Below are positions 1 to 6,869 of a DNA stretch of 13,855 nucleotides, in pieces (position 1 is the stretch's first letter; every line of letters starts with the position of its first letter). Below the pieces are notes generated by a model, which was not told the origin of the DNA, did not search any database, and worked only from the letters and a program-made list of their open reading frames with translations. The translations under genes were made by a program, and so were the position numbers. The stretch is from Ruminococcus sp. UBA7014 (GTDB lineage Bacteria; Bacillota; Clostridia; Oscillospirales; Ruminococcaceae), in the NCBI GenBank assembly GCA_002449575.1, contig DJXC01000169.1, positions 1 to 13,855 of the forward strand. Reading direction: 5' to 3'.

Positions 1-45
1 TTCACAAAGTTTGCAATGGAATTTCAAGTATTTTATGATTAGCAC

Positions 46-74
46 TTGCAATTTTTTAAGATTTCTGCTATAAT
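46..74 (+). promoter_or_regulatory. Distal sigma-A promoter upstream of the SH3b protein gene
   Basis: The -35 element TTGCAA (46-51) and the perfect -10 element TATAAT (69-74) are separated by 17 bp, and TGC directly precedes the -10, giving an extended -10. It would start a transcript about 140 nt before the gene at 225. No other gene lies between, so it probably gives that gene a long leader, although I see no clear structure in the leader. Confidence 0.65.
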
Positions 75-169
75 AAAAATAGTCCGGCAGTGTATCACAG
101 ATTTGTCGAAAACAGTTGTATTCTGTCCGTGTTATTTGTTGATAATGCGAATAGCAAATTTCCTGCCGT

Positions 170-181
170 TTATGGTATAAT
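170..181 (+). promoter_or_regulatory. Proximal extended -10 promoter of the SH3b protein gene
   Basis: A perfect TATAAT (176-181) is preceded by TGG, an extended -10 motif. The -35 region around 152-158 is poor. Transcription would start near 188, leaving a 5' UTR of about 35 nt. It gives the gene a second, tandem promoter. Confidence 0.5.
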
Positions 182-224
182 GAATGTGATTTAAATTTTA
201 TCAAGAAAGAAGCTGAAAGAAAAA

Positions 225-1022
225 ATGTCAAATCAAGCATCAAAGAAAGGAAACCAGAACAAAGGCGAAAAAAAGGTGCAGATGGATTCCGAAGTCACCA
301 GAATTGTATTGATTTTTTTACTGTTTCTGGTCATTGTTGTGCTGCTGGTAGCGGCATTTATGAGCCTTGGACACGGTGAAAATACAAATCCGCAGGGAAA
401 TGTAATTCAGATTCAAGTACCTACAGAGGGCGAAGGAACTGTTGCTGCTACAACGGCTGACCCGAATCACGGCAATACAGAAACAGAAAAGATTCCAGAT
501 GAGGTGCTTGACCCGTCTCTTGTCACAACAGAGAGTATTACTTATACAAATCCGCCTGAAACAATGCCTGTAGACATTATGTCCGGCGAAACAATGCCGG
601 GTGCAGAATCTGCTGCTTTCGGAGGAACAACTGTTCCCGGTGCAGTAGTTCCTCCTGTATCATATACAACAACGGGTGCAAGAACCGGCAATCCGACTCC
701 GGTTTATATTGCAACAACAGACCCTTATGCAGGGATTGCAACGCTTGCACCGCCACTGACTACTGCTGGAAGCGCAGGCAGTATCACAACTGTTACCACA
801 ACAATTGCAGATGGTGATACACCCAGTGACGGAACTGTCACAAGTACAAATTATACAGTACCACTGAGTGGTTCTGCAACAATTTATTCTGCACCGAACG
901 GAAGTTCCAATGGTACAATTGGTTCTAATGGTACTTTCACAATCGTACAGGAAATGGTTGACAGTTCTGGTGTAAAATGGGGAAAACTCAAATCTGGTGC
1001 TGGCTGGGTCAGATTAAGTTAA
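225..1022 (+). CDS. Membrane-anchored Thr-rich protein with C-terminal SH3b-like domain
   Basis: This 265-residue protein begins with a short Lys-rich cytoplasmic tail (1-25), then one hydrophobic segment (about 26-47) that should act as an uncleaved signal anchor. A long low-complexity stretch rich in Thr, Pro, Gly and Ser (about 55-205) looks like an extracellular linker. The last 58 residues (about 208-265), with the pattern sATIYSAPNGSS...G.I..G..F.I..E...SSGVKWGKLKSGAGWVRL, fit a bacterial SH3 domain, a fold that commonly binds peptidoglycan peptides. I infer an envelope protein facing the wall. The ATG at 225 follows a purine-rich but weak ribosome site (GAAAGAAG). It is convergent with the lipoprotein gene at 1065-1985. 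No catalytic domain is present, so its role beyond wall association is unknown. Confidence 0.85.
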   Translation: MSNQASKKGNQNKGEKKVQMDSEVTRIVLIFLLFLVIVVLLVAAFMSLGHGENTNPQGNVIQIQVPTEGEGTVAATTADPNHGNTETEKIPDEVLDPSLVTTESITYTNPPETMPVDIMSGETMPGAESAAFGGTTVPGAVVPPVSYTTTGARTGNPTPVYIATTDPYAGIATLAPPLTTAGSAGSITTVTTTIADGDTPSDGTVTSTNYTVPLSGSATIYSAPNGSSNGTIGSNGTFTIVQEMVDSSGVKWGKLKSGAGWVRLS

Positions 1023-1031
1023 AAACAGTAT

Positions 1032-1066
1032 AAAAAAAGCTCCTCTTTTTGAGAGGAGCTTTTTTT
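1032..1066. terminator. Bidirectional intrinsic terminator between convergent genes
   Basis: The arms 1032-1046 and 1052-1066 are perfectly complementary over 15 bp, with core GCTCCTCT/AGAGGAGC, a 5-nt loop, and A7 and T7 at the outer ends. Each strand therefore reads as a GC hairpin plus U-tract. It ends the gene finishing at 1022 (+) and the lipoprotein gene (-), whose TAA (1065-1067) overlaps the edge of the stem. Confidence 0.9.
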
Positions 1067-1985
1067 ATTCGCTGACAGTAACAGTACCATCTGTGTTATT
1101 GATAGTAATTGTATATTTTTCATAGCACTTGAAGCTGACTTCATTTTTGTCAGTATCATTTTTGATAGAAGCTTCTTCAATATTGGAATCTGCCAGATTA
1201 TGCAGATAATTGAAAATTTCAAGAGAACGGTTGCCGGGGTCTTTCTGTTTGTAGTTATCAGTTTCGAGGAAATCCTGTACTTTTTTGTAAATAGCAGCAT
1301 ATTCAGCATCTGCTGGAATTTCAGAAGCCTGTGCTGTTTCAGCAGCAGTTTCAGTTTCTGATTCAGATTCAGAAGCCTGTGTTTCTGTTTCGGTCTGTAA
1401 TACTGTTTCCGTTTCTGTAGGAGTTTCTGTTTCGGTTTGCACTTCTGTTTCAGAAGGCAGAGTTTCTGCTTCTGTCTGTACTTCTGTTTCAGCATTTGCC
1501 GGCGCAGTACCGCCCTTGACAGCTTCTTCCAGTTTTTCGGTATCAAACAGGTCAGATTTTTTATAGCTGATAACCATAGTTTTATAGCCGTCCGGATAGT
1601 CATCACTGCCAAGGAATTTTTCAGAATATCTGCCTTCCCGGACATTGATAACATCATCAGTCTGATTCATGATTTTGATTAATTTATATTCACATTCAGA
1701 AACAGCATAAGTTTTGCCGTCCTTATCCTGTACTGTGCCGGAACTGTCTTCCTTTAGCTGATAACGATTTCCGTCTTTGGAATGAAAAAGAATATCTTCT
1801 CCATAAGTCCAGACACCAACTGTTTTTTCAAACGGAACAGCTTCCCTGTCAATGCTTTGGGTTTCTGCTGTTGTTTCAGCAGCAGAAGATTCATTTTCAG
1901 ATGATGCATTTTCCTTGCTGCCGCAGCCAGCAAGCACCAGCGCACAGAGACAGAATGCAGTTATCAGCAATAATTTTTTTCTCAT
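1065..1985 (-). CDS. Secreted lipoprotein with Glu/Thr-rich linker, unknown function
   Basis: The 306-residue product starts with a classic lipoprotein signal (MRKKLLLITAF...) and lipobox LAGC, with Cys21 the predicted lipidated residue. A folded-looking part follows (about 47-155), with short strands such as GVWTYGEDILFHSKDG that resemble a small beta domain. A strongly acidic ET/ES repeat stretch (about 163-222) leads to a C-terminal domain (about 226-306) of helix plus strands (AIYKKVQDFLE..., YTITINNTDGTVTVSE). I do not recognise either domain. The ATG is preceded by a strong AAGGAGAGG site eight bases upstream, and a consensus promoter lies at 2030-2058. It is monocistronic, convergent with the SH3b gene, and should be tethered to the outer face of the membrane. 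Substrate binding or wall-related roles are only guesses. Confidence 0.88.
   Translation of the reverse strand: MRKKLLLITAFCLCALVLAGCGSKENASSENESSAAETTAETQSIDREAVPFEKTVGVWTYGEDILFHSKDGNRYQLKEDSSGTVQDKDGKTYAVSECEYKLIKIMNQTDDVINVREGRYSEKFLGSDDYPDGYKTMVISYKKSDLFDTEKLEEAVKGGTAPANAETEVQTEAETLPSETEVQTETETPTETETVLQTETETQASESESETETAAETAQASEIPADAEYAAIYKKVQDFLETDNYKQKDPGNRSLEIFNYLHNLADSNIEEASIKNDTDKNEVSFKCYEKYTITINNTDGTVTVSE
1320..1499 (-). repeat. Glu/Thr-rich low-complexity coding repeat in lipoprotein gene
   Basis: Degenerate tandem units reading ETETE, EVQTE and ESESE fill about 60 codons of the lipoprotein. On the plus strand this appears as repeated TTCTGTTTC and TCAG words. Such tracts usually form an extended surface spacer and are prone to copy-number change. 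Confidence 0.7.
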
Positions 1986-2029
1986 AAATACCTCTCCTTA
2001 AATGCTTGATGTCATAGTTTCTGCTTTTT

Positions 2030-2058
2030 AGTATAGCACAGAAATCAGGAAATGTCAA
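2030..2058 (-). promoter_or_regulatory. Consensus promoter of the lipoprotein gene
   Basis: Read on the minus strand, TTGACA (2053-2058) and TATACT (2030-2035) are 17 bp apart, with TGC immediately before the -10. Transcription should begin near 2023, giving a leader of roughly 40 nt before the ATG at 1985. The strength suggests constitutive expression. The 145 bp between this promoter and the divergent fprA promoter (2059-2204) hold short imperfect palindromes such as TGTGACACA but nothing I can assign. Confidence 0.85.
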
Positions 2059-2204
2059 GCCTGTTACAGTGCGTATTTCTGTCCGTTGCGGAGTGTGACA
2101 CAGAGAAGTTCTTCCCCTATCGGGAGTTGTTCCCACTCCAGAAACTTCATACAGCATTCATACATTATTTGTTTTGTCAATCTGTATTTTTCACAAAAAA
2201 TTCA

Positions 2205-2233
2205 TTGACATCAGCCGGATTTTATGCTAAAAT
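2205..2233 (+). promoter_or_regulatory. Promoter of the flavodiiron protein / deacetylase unit
   Basis: TTGACA (2205-2210) and TAAAAT (2228-2233) are separated by 17 bp, with TGC before the -10. The expected transcription start near 2240 supports the downstream ATG at 2270 rather than the ATG at 2243, which would be almost leaderless. Confidence 0.85.
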
Positions 2234-2252
2234 ATAAAATATATGATTTTAG

Positions 2253-2261
2253 AAAGAAGGA
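2253..2261 (+). promoter_or_regulatory. Ribosome binding site that fixes the fprA start
   Basis: AAAGAAGGA ends eight bases before the ATG at 2270. The in-frame ATG at 2243 lies upstream of this site and lacks one of its own, so 2270 is preferred and the protein is 386 rather than 395 residues. Confidence 0.75.
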
Positions 2262-2269
2262 TTTTTTTT

Positions 2270-3430
2270 ATGACAAAGATTACAGAAGAAATTGCTTATA
2301 TTGGTGTCAATGACCATCAGATTGACTTGTTCGAGGGACAATATGTTGTGCCTAATGGAATGGCATATAATTCTTATGTCATTCTGGACGAGAAAATCGC
2401 TGTATTTGATACCGTTGACGGAAATTTTAAAGATGAGTGGCTTGCCAATCTGAAAGAAGTACTCGGTGACAGAAAACCGGATTATCTGATTATTCAGCAT
2501 ATGGAACCTGACCATTCTGCAAATATTATGGCATTTCTGGAAACTTATCCGGAAACAGTCGCTGTCGGCAATGCAAAGACTTTCAAGATGATGAGTGAAT
2601 ATTTTGAGAATTTAGACCTCGGCAACAGAAAGCTGGTTGTGACCGACGGCGGAACACTTTCTCTCGGAAAACATGAACTCCAGTTTATTTTTGCACCGAT
2701 GGTTCACTGGATTGAAGTTATGTTCACTTATGACAAAACGGATAAAGTATTGTTTTCGGCAGATGCGTTCGGAAAGTTCGGCGCACTTGATGTGGAAGAA
2801 GAATGGGCTTGCGAAGCCAGAAGATATTATTTCGGTATTGTCGGCAAATTCGGCGCACAGGTACAGGCAGTCCTGAAAAAGGCAGCCGCTCTGGACATTC
2901 AGACAATCTGCTCTCTGCACGGACCTGTGCTGAAAGAAAATCTGAATTACTATCTTGATTTGTACAATACATGGTCTTCTTACAGTGTGGAATCCGAAGG
3001 AGTCATGATTGCTTATACTTCTGTATACGGCAACACCAGAAAAGCTGCTGAACTTCTTGCAGAACAGCTTACTGCAAAAGGCTGCCCAAAAGTTGTTGTC
3101 TGTGACCTTGCCCGTGAAGATATGGCGGAAGCTGTGGAAGATGCCTTCCGTTACGGAAAACTGGTTCTCGCCACGACAACTTATAACGGCGATATTTTCC
3201 CGGCAATGCGGAACTTTATCGAATCTCTGACAGAAAGAAATTATCAGAACAGAACAGTCGGCTTGATTGAAAACGGCTCATGGGCATCTGCTGCCGGCAG
3301 AGTGATGAAAGCTATGTTCGAGAAATCAAAAAATATTACATGGCTGGAAACTTCTGTGAAAATTACCGCTGCTGTCAAGTCTGCCAATCTGAAAGAAATC
3401 GAAGCAATGGCAGAAGAACTCTGCAAATGA
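2270..3430 (+). CDS. fprA: Flavodiiron protein (A-type flavoprotein, O2/NO reductase)
   Basis: This is a 386-residue, two-domain flavodiiron protein, the usual length for the core class. The N-terminal metallo-beta-lactamase-like domain (about 1-240) keeps the diiron ligand pattern: H77-x-E79-x-D81-H82 in QHMEPDH, H146 in PMVHW, D165 in FSADAFG and H217 in SLHGP. The C-terminal flavodoxin-like domain (about 245-386) has the FMN phosphate loop TSVYGNTRKA (250-259). From family knowledge, these cytoplasmic enzymes reduce O2 to water, or NO to N2O, with electrons from rubredoxin or a flavoreductase, protecting anaerobes from oxidative or nitrosative stress. No rubredoxin domain is fused and no rubredoxin gene is in the window, so the electron donor is elsewhere. 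Which gas it prefers cannot be told from sequence. It is the first gene of a unit with the overlapping deacetylase. Confidence 0.95.
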   Translation: MTKITEEIAYIGVNDHQIDLFEGQYVVPNGMAYNSYVILDEKIAVFDTVDGNFKDEWLANLKEVLGDRKPDYLIIQHMEPDHSANIMAFLETYPETVAVGNAKTFKMMSEYFENLDLGNRKLVVTDGGTLSLGKHELQFIFAPMVHWIEVMFTYDKTDKVLFSADAFGKFGALDVEEEWACEARRYYFGIVGKFGAQVQAVLKKAAALDIQTICSLHGPVLKENLNYYLDLYNTWSSYSVESEGVMIAYTSVYGNTRKAAELLAEQLTAKGCPKVVVCDLAREDMAEAVEDAFRYGKLVLATTTYNGDIFPAMRNFIESLTERNYQNRTVGLIENGSWASAAGRVMKAMFEKSKNITWLETSVKITAAVKSANLKEIEAMAEELCK

Positions 3431-4101
3431 TTCCCGAATGCTTCCGGAAAGCGGTCACATTCAGCTATGATGACGGAAATGAACAGGATATTCGGCTTGT
3501 AGAATTATGCAATCAGTATCAGGTGAAATGTACGTTTAATCTAAATTCTGGTCTGAATGCTTCCACAGAGTGGAGTTACAAGGGAATGCCTGTCCGCCGC
3601 CTGTACCTTCCGGAATGCACAGAACTGTATAAAGGACATGAAATTGCTGTTCACGGTGCATTCCACAGAAATATGACAGAACTTTCCAGACAGGAACTGT
3701 ATGAGGAAATCTTTTCTGACCGAGATAAGCTGACGGAAATTTTCGGCAGTGTACCTGTCGGGATGGCTTATCCTTATGGCTGTTATAGTCCGGTCGTGAC
3801 AGAAATGCTCCGGAAAGCCGGAATCTGCTATGCACGGACAGTGCATAGCAGTCATGATTTCCGCAGACAGCAGAATCTGTTATGCTTCTCCCCTACCTGT
3901 CATCATGATGATGAAAATTTATTTTCACTTGCCGAAACATTCCTGCATTCTGACTCTGATGAGATACAGATATTTTATATCTGGGGACACAGCTATGAAT
4001 TTGATGGTAATCACAACTGGGACAGAATCGAGCGGCTGCTTGACAAAATCGCCGGGAAGCCGGATATTTTTTACGGAACAAATGCAGAAATATTATGTTA
4101 A
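3427..4101 (+). CDS. Cytoplasmic polysaccharide deacetylase family protein (NodB-type)
   Basis: The ATG at 3427 overlaps the fprA stop as ATGA, implying translational coupling. The frame stays open upstream inside fprA, but those residues look like out-of-frame fprA and have no family similarity. The 224-residue product shows NodB-domain motifs: motif 1 TFSYDDGN (11-18, D15/D16 as catalytic base and metal ligand), motif 2 HGAFH (H76 and H80, metal ligands), motif 3 AYPYGCY (114-120), and a late WGHSYEF (186-192) with H188 in the position of the catalytic His. Family members remove acetyl groups from N-acetylated or O-acetylated sugars with a divalent metal. There is no signal peptide, so it is likely cytoplasmic, which argues against direct action on wall or xylan polymers and for a small acetylated sugar or a soluble intermediate. 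Substrate unknown. Confidence 0.88.
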   Translation: MIPECFRKAVTFSYDDGNEQDIRLVELCNQYQVKCTFNLNSGLNASTEWSYKGMPVRRLYLPECTELYKGHEIAVHGAFHRNMTELSRQELYEEIFSDRDKLTEIFGSVPVGMAYPYGCYSPVVTEMLRKAGICYARTVHSSHDFRRQQNLLCFSPTCHHDDENLFSLAETFLHSDSDEIQIFYIWGHSYEFDGNHNWDRIERLLDKIAGKPDIFYGTNAEILC

Positions 4102-4112
4102 AACTCCGCTTT

Positions 4113-4141
4113 AAAAATTTTTTTAAAAAAATTTAAAAAAA
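4113..4141 (+). promoter_or_regulatory. A/T-tract element upstream of rpsO promoter (possible UP element)
   Basis: Phased A and T runs (A5 T7 A7 T3 A7) lie immediately before the -35 element at 4145, and 4115-4134 is a perfect 20-bp A/T palindrome. Placement and composition fit an UP element bound by the alpha subunits of RNA polymerase, as expected for a ribosomal-protein promoter. No GC stem is present, so I do not read it as a terminator for the upstream deacetylase gene. Confidence 0.5.
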
Positions 4142-4144
4142 GAC

Positions 4145-4173
4145 TTTACAAATCAAAAAAAGTATGGTATAAT
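4145..4173 (+). promoter_or_regulatory. Strong promoter of rpsO-pnp
   Basis: TTTACA (4145-4150) and a perfect TATAAT (4168-4173) are 17 bp apart, with TGG before the -10. Transcription should start near 4180, just before a foldable leader of about 100 nt. Confidence 0.9.
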
Positions 4174-4181
4174 ACTAATTG

Positions 4182-4284
4182 TTCCGCATACCCGGTCAAG
4201 GGGTTATGCCCGTAACGGGAATTTTCGCCTTCCCTTTTCTGCGTTTGCGGAGAATTAAATTTTATTATAAAGGGGTGAATCATA
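4182..4284 (+). promoter_or_regulatory. Structured rpsO 5' leader, probable S15 autoregulatory site
   Basis: The closing helix TCCGCA (4183-4188) with TGCGGA (4246-4251) encloses several smaller hairpins: ACCC/GGGT (4190-4193 with 4201-4204), CCCG/CGGG (4209-4212 with 4216-4219) and, exclusive with the last, GGGAA/TTCCC (4217-4221 with 4230-4234). A multi-helix junction just before rpsO fits the known strategy in which ribosomal protein S15 binds a 16S-like junction in its own mRNA. The ribosome site AAGGGGTG (4270-4277) lies outside the closing helix. The fold was drawn by eye and was not compared with known S15 leaders. Confidence 0.5.
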
Positions 4285-4551
4285 ATGCTGCGTAAGGAAG
4301 AAAAGACCACTGTCATCGAACAGAACCGTAATCATGATACGGATACAGGTTCTCCTGAAGTTCAGATTGCTATTCTGACCCGTCGTATCAACGACCTGAC
4401 AGAACATCTGAAAGTTCACAAGAATGACCATCATTCCAGAAGAGGAATGCTCAAGATGATTGGTCGCAGAAGAAACCTTCTTGCTTATCTCAAGAAGAAG
4501 GACATTGAAAGATATCGTGCTATTATTGCAAAGCTCGGCATCCGTAAGTAA
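4285..4551 (+). CDS. rpsO: 30S ribosomal protein S15
   Basis: The 88-residue product matches S15 along its whole length, including the signature LTRRINDLTEHLKVHKNDHH (31-50) followed by SRRGMLKMIGRRRNLLAYLKK. S15 is a primary 16S rRNA-binding protein that nucleates assembly of the 30S central domain. The usual family length is about 88-89 residues, so it is intact. The ATG at 4285 follows AAGGGGTG by seven bases. It is the first gene of the rpsO-pnp arrangement found in many bacteria, and its leader is likely a feedback target of S15 itself. Confidence 0.98.
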   Translation: MLRKEEKTTVIEQNRNHDTDTGSPEVQIAILTRRINDLTEHLKVHKNDHHSRRGMLKMIGRRRNLLAYLKKKDIERYRAIIAKLGIRK

Positions 4552-4561
4552 GAAACACATA

Positions 4562-4592
4562 AAAGGCAGCGGCTTCTGTGCCGTCTGCCTTT
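4562..4592 (+). terminator. Stem-loop after rpsO, partial terminator or attenuator
   Basis: AAAGGCAGCGGC (4562-4573) pairs with GCCGTCTGCCTTT (4580-4592) over 12 bp, with one bulged base and a 6-nt loop. The following T-tract is short and broken (TTTCTAT), so termination is probably incomplete and rpsO transcripts can continue into pnp. It may equally serve as a processing or stability stem at the rpsO 3' end. Confidence 0.6.
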
Positions 4593-4602
4593 CTATGCAT
4601 GT

Positions 4603-4685
4603 TGTCAGCAGCGGCTTATTAGCATTCTGCCGTACTCCGGAACGTCATCCGGAGCAGGGTTTTTTGCTAAAAACGCTGCCTGACA
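4603..4685 (+). promoter_or_regulatory. Long foldable leader of pnp with alternative helices
   Basis: A nested stem can form: TGTCAG (4603-4608) with CTGACA (4680-4685) and CAGCG (4609-4613) with CGCTG (4674-4678), one C bulged between them, then TTAGCA (4619-4624) with TGCTAA (4665-4670), capped by CTCCGGA/TCCGGAG (4635-4641 with 4648-4654) and a 6-nt loop. T6 follows the inner hairpin (4660-4665). The word GCAGCGGCTT occurs at 4566-4575 and again at 4608-4617, so the first rpsO-proximal stem and this one can exchange partners. In E. coli, pnp is autoregulated through an RNase III-cut stem at this same gene junction; a related role here is inference. Confidence 0.55.
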
Positions 4686-4721
4686 CAAAAAAATTTATGC
4701 TGGAAAAGCGAGGATTTTTTT

Positions 4722-6857
4722 ATGTTTGAAAATTACAGAACTTTTGAAACCACTTATGCAGGCAGACCTGTCAAGGTAGAAACCGGCAAGACCTGTGCGC
4801 TTTCCAATGGTTCATGCTGGGTTCGCTATGGTGATACGGTTGTCATGGCAAACGTGACCGCAAGCCCAAAACCCCGTGAAGGTGTGGACTTCTTCCCCCT
4901 TTCTGTAGACTATGAAGAAAGATTATATGCTGTCGGCAAAATTCCGGGTTCTTTTACCAAGCGTGAAGGCAAACCGTCAGAAAAGGCTATCCTGACTTCC
5001 CGTATGGTGGACAGACCTATCAGACCACTGTTTCCGAAAGATATGAGAAATGACGTTTCTGTTGTCATGACTGTTCTTTCTGTTGACCCGGACTGCTCTC
5101 CCGAAATTACTGGTATGATTGCCACTTCTATTGCAATTTCTATCTCCGATATTCCGTGGAATGGTCCGATTGCAGGCATCAGCGTTGGTCTGGTGGACGG
5201 CGAAATCGTCCTGAACCCGACAAAGGAACAGAGAGAAAATAATGACCTTGTTCTGACTGTTGCCGGAAGTGCAAACAAAATCGTCATGATTGAAGCAGGC
5301 GCAAACGAAGTCGATGAAAAAACAATGCTGAATGCTATCATGACCGGTCATGAAGAAATCAAGAAAATGGTTGCCTTTATCTCTGAAATTCAGAAAGAAA
5401 TCGGCAAGCCGAAATTTGAGTTTGAATCTCAGGAAATTCCGCATGATGTCTTTGATGCAGTAGAAGCTCTTGTCGGTGAAAAGGTGAAAGTAGCTCTGGA
5501 TACCAATGACAAGAACGTTCGTGATGAGCGTATGCAGCCGATTATTGACGAAGTGCATACTGCTTTCGATGAAAAGCTTGCTGAACAGTTCGGTGATGCA
5601 ACAGTTGCCAAAATTGATGAATGTATTTATAAATTACAGAAAAAGATTGTCCGTAACTGGCTGTACAACGGCAAACGTGTAGATGGCAGAGGAATTGATG
5701 AAATTCGTCCGCTGGCTGCTGAAGTCAGTGTTCTGCCAAGAGTTCACGGCTCAGGACTGTTCACCAGAGGACAGACACAGGTCATGACAGTGGTGACACT
5801 CGGACCTGTCAGCGATGCACAGAAAATTGACGGTCTGGATGAAGAAACTTCTAAGAGATATATGCATCAGTATAATTTCCCGTCTTATTCTGTCGGCGAA
5901 ACAAAGCCTTCCAGAGGACCGGGCAGACGTGAAATCGGTCACGGCGCACTTGCTGAAAAAGCACTTGTTCCGGTTCTGCCGTCTGTAGAAGAATTCCCCT
6001 ATTCCATGAGACTCGTTTCTGAAGTGTTAAGCTCTAACGGTTCTACCTCTCAGGGGTCTATCTGTGGTTCAACACTGGCTTTAATGGATGCCGGTGTTCC
6101 GATTAAAGCTCCGGTGGCTGGTATTTCCTGTGGTCTGATTACACTGCCTGACAGTGATGATTTCATGACTATGGTTGATATTCAGGGTCTGGAAGACTTC
6201 TTCGGTGATATGGACTTTAAGGTCGGCGGTACACATAAGGGTATCACTGCCATTCAGGTGGATATTAAAGTAGACGGTCTGACTCCTGCAATTATTGAAC
6301 AGGCTTTTGAGAAAACCAGAAAAGCAAGATTATATATTCTTGATGAAATTATGCTGAAAGCTATTCCTGAACCTCGTGCTGAAGTCGGTGCTTATGCACC
6401 TAAAATGCTCCAGACCAGAGTACCAGTTGACAAAATCCGTGAAGTAATTGGTCAGGGCGGTAAGATTATCCAGAAAATATGCGCTGAATGCGATGTGAAA
6501 ATTGACATTAACGAAGACGGTAGTGTATTCGTCAGCGGCATTGATATGGCAAATGCGAAAAAAGCAGTTCAGATTGTGGAAACTATCGCAAATGACCCGG
6601 AAGTCGGTGCTATCTACAAAGGTAAAGTTGTCAGAATCATGAATTTCGGCGCATTTGTCGAAATCGCTCCCGGTAAGGACGGACTGGTTCATATCTCCCA
6701 GCTTGAAAACCGCCGTGTCGAAAATGTTGAGGATGTTGTGCAGATTGGTGATGAAATTGTTGTCAAGGTCATCGAAATCGATAAGCAGGGCAGAATTAAT
6801 CTTTCCAGAAAAGAAGCCCTTGCTGATATCGCTGCTAAAAAGAAAAAAATTAATTGA
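4722..6857 (+). CDS. pnp: Polyribonucleotide nucleotidyltransferase (PNPase)
   Basis: This 711-residue protein has the full PNPase architecture: RNase PH-like domain 1 (about 13-145), helical linker (about 240-318), catalytic RNase PH-like domain 2 (about 320-550), a KH domain with the GQGG loop at 577-580, and an S1 domain (about 630-697). Recognisable motifs are GSGLFTRGQTQ (343-353), SNGSTSQGSICGSTLALMDAG (438-458) and EDFFGDMDFKV (491-501), where D492, D498 and K500 align with the E. coli active-site Asp486, Asp492 and Lys494. The enzyme degrades RNA 3' to 5' using phosphate and can add heteropolymeric tails; it acts in the cytoplasm, in many bacteria within a degradosome. The ATG at 4722 follows GCGAGGA by seven bases. 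The length is normal and no defect is seen. Confidence 0.98.
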   Translation: MFENYRTFETTYAGRPVKVETGKTCALSNGSCWVRYGDTVVMANVTASPKPREGVDFFPLSVDYEERLYAVGKIPGSFTKREGKPSEKAILTSRMVDRPIRPLFPKDMRNDVSVVMTVLSVDPDCSPEITGMIATSIAISISDIPWNGPIAGISVGLVDGEIVLNPTKEQRENNDLVLTVAGSANKIVMIEAGANEVDEKTMLNAIMTGHEEIKKMVAFISEIQKEIGKPKFEFESQEIPHDVFDAVEALVGEKVKVALDTNDKNVRDERMQPIIDEVHTAFDEKLAEQFGDATVAKIDECIYKLQKKIVRNWLYNGKRVDGRGIDEIRPLAAEVSVLPRVHGSGLFTRGQTQVMTVVTLGPVSDAQKIDGLDEETSKRYMHQYNFPSYSVGETKPSRGPGRREIGHGALAEKALVPVLPSVEEFPYSMRLVSEVLSSNGSTSQGSICGSTLALMDAGVPIKAPVAGISCGLITLPDSDDFMTMVDIQGLEDFFGDMDFKVGGTHKGITAIQVDIKVDGLTPAIIEQAFEKTRKARLYILDEIMLKAIPEPRAEVGAYAPKMLQTRVPVDKIREVIGQGGKIIQKICAECDVKIDINEDGSVFVSGIDMANAKKAVQIVETIANDPEVGAIYKGKVVRIMNFGAFVEIAPGKDGLVHISQLENRRVENVEDVVQIGDEIVVKVIEIDKQGRINLSRKEALADIAAKKKKIN

Positions 6858-6869
6858 ATATCAAAAATC

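Noticed and set aside
1320..1499. Repeat tract considered as a CRISPR-like or mobile repeat
   Set aside because: Units are short, degenerate, without spacers, and in frame as Glu/Thr codons of the lipoprotein.
1019..1657. A 212-codon open frame on the minus strand, rich in Lys, Leu and Gln
   Set aside because: It overlaps the lipoprotein gene in another frame of the same strand. Its composition is what the Glu/Thr repeat gives when shifted, and it has no ribosome site.
2080..2150. Short imperfect palindromes between the lipoprotein and fprA promoters, such as TGTGACACA and GGAGT/ACTCC
   Set aside because: They are short, not centred on either promoter, and match no operator I can name.
2243..2269. 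Upstream in-frame start of the flavodiiron protein
   Set aside because: It lies at or next to the predicted transcription start and before the only good ribosome site; family proteins start near MTKITEE.
3280..3426. N-terminal extension of the deacetylase inside fprA
   Set aside because: The extra 49 residues are an out-of-frame reading of fprA, Cys- and Arg-rich, unrelated to the NodB domain. The ATGA overlap is a normal start.
4113..4141. A/T palindrome read as a terminator for the deacetylase gene
   Set aside because: The stem has no G or C pairs and would be too weak for intrinsic termination.
4460..4729. An 89-codon plus-strand frame spanning the rpsO end and the pnp leader
   Set aside because: It overlaps rpsO in another frame, has no ribosome site, and runs through the RNA stems; it is better explained as spacer.
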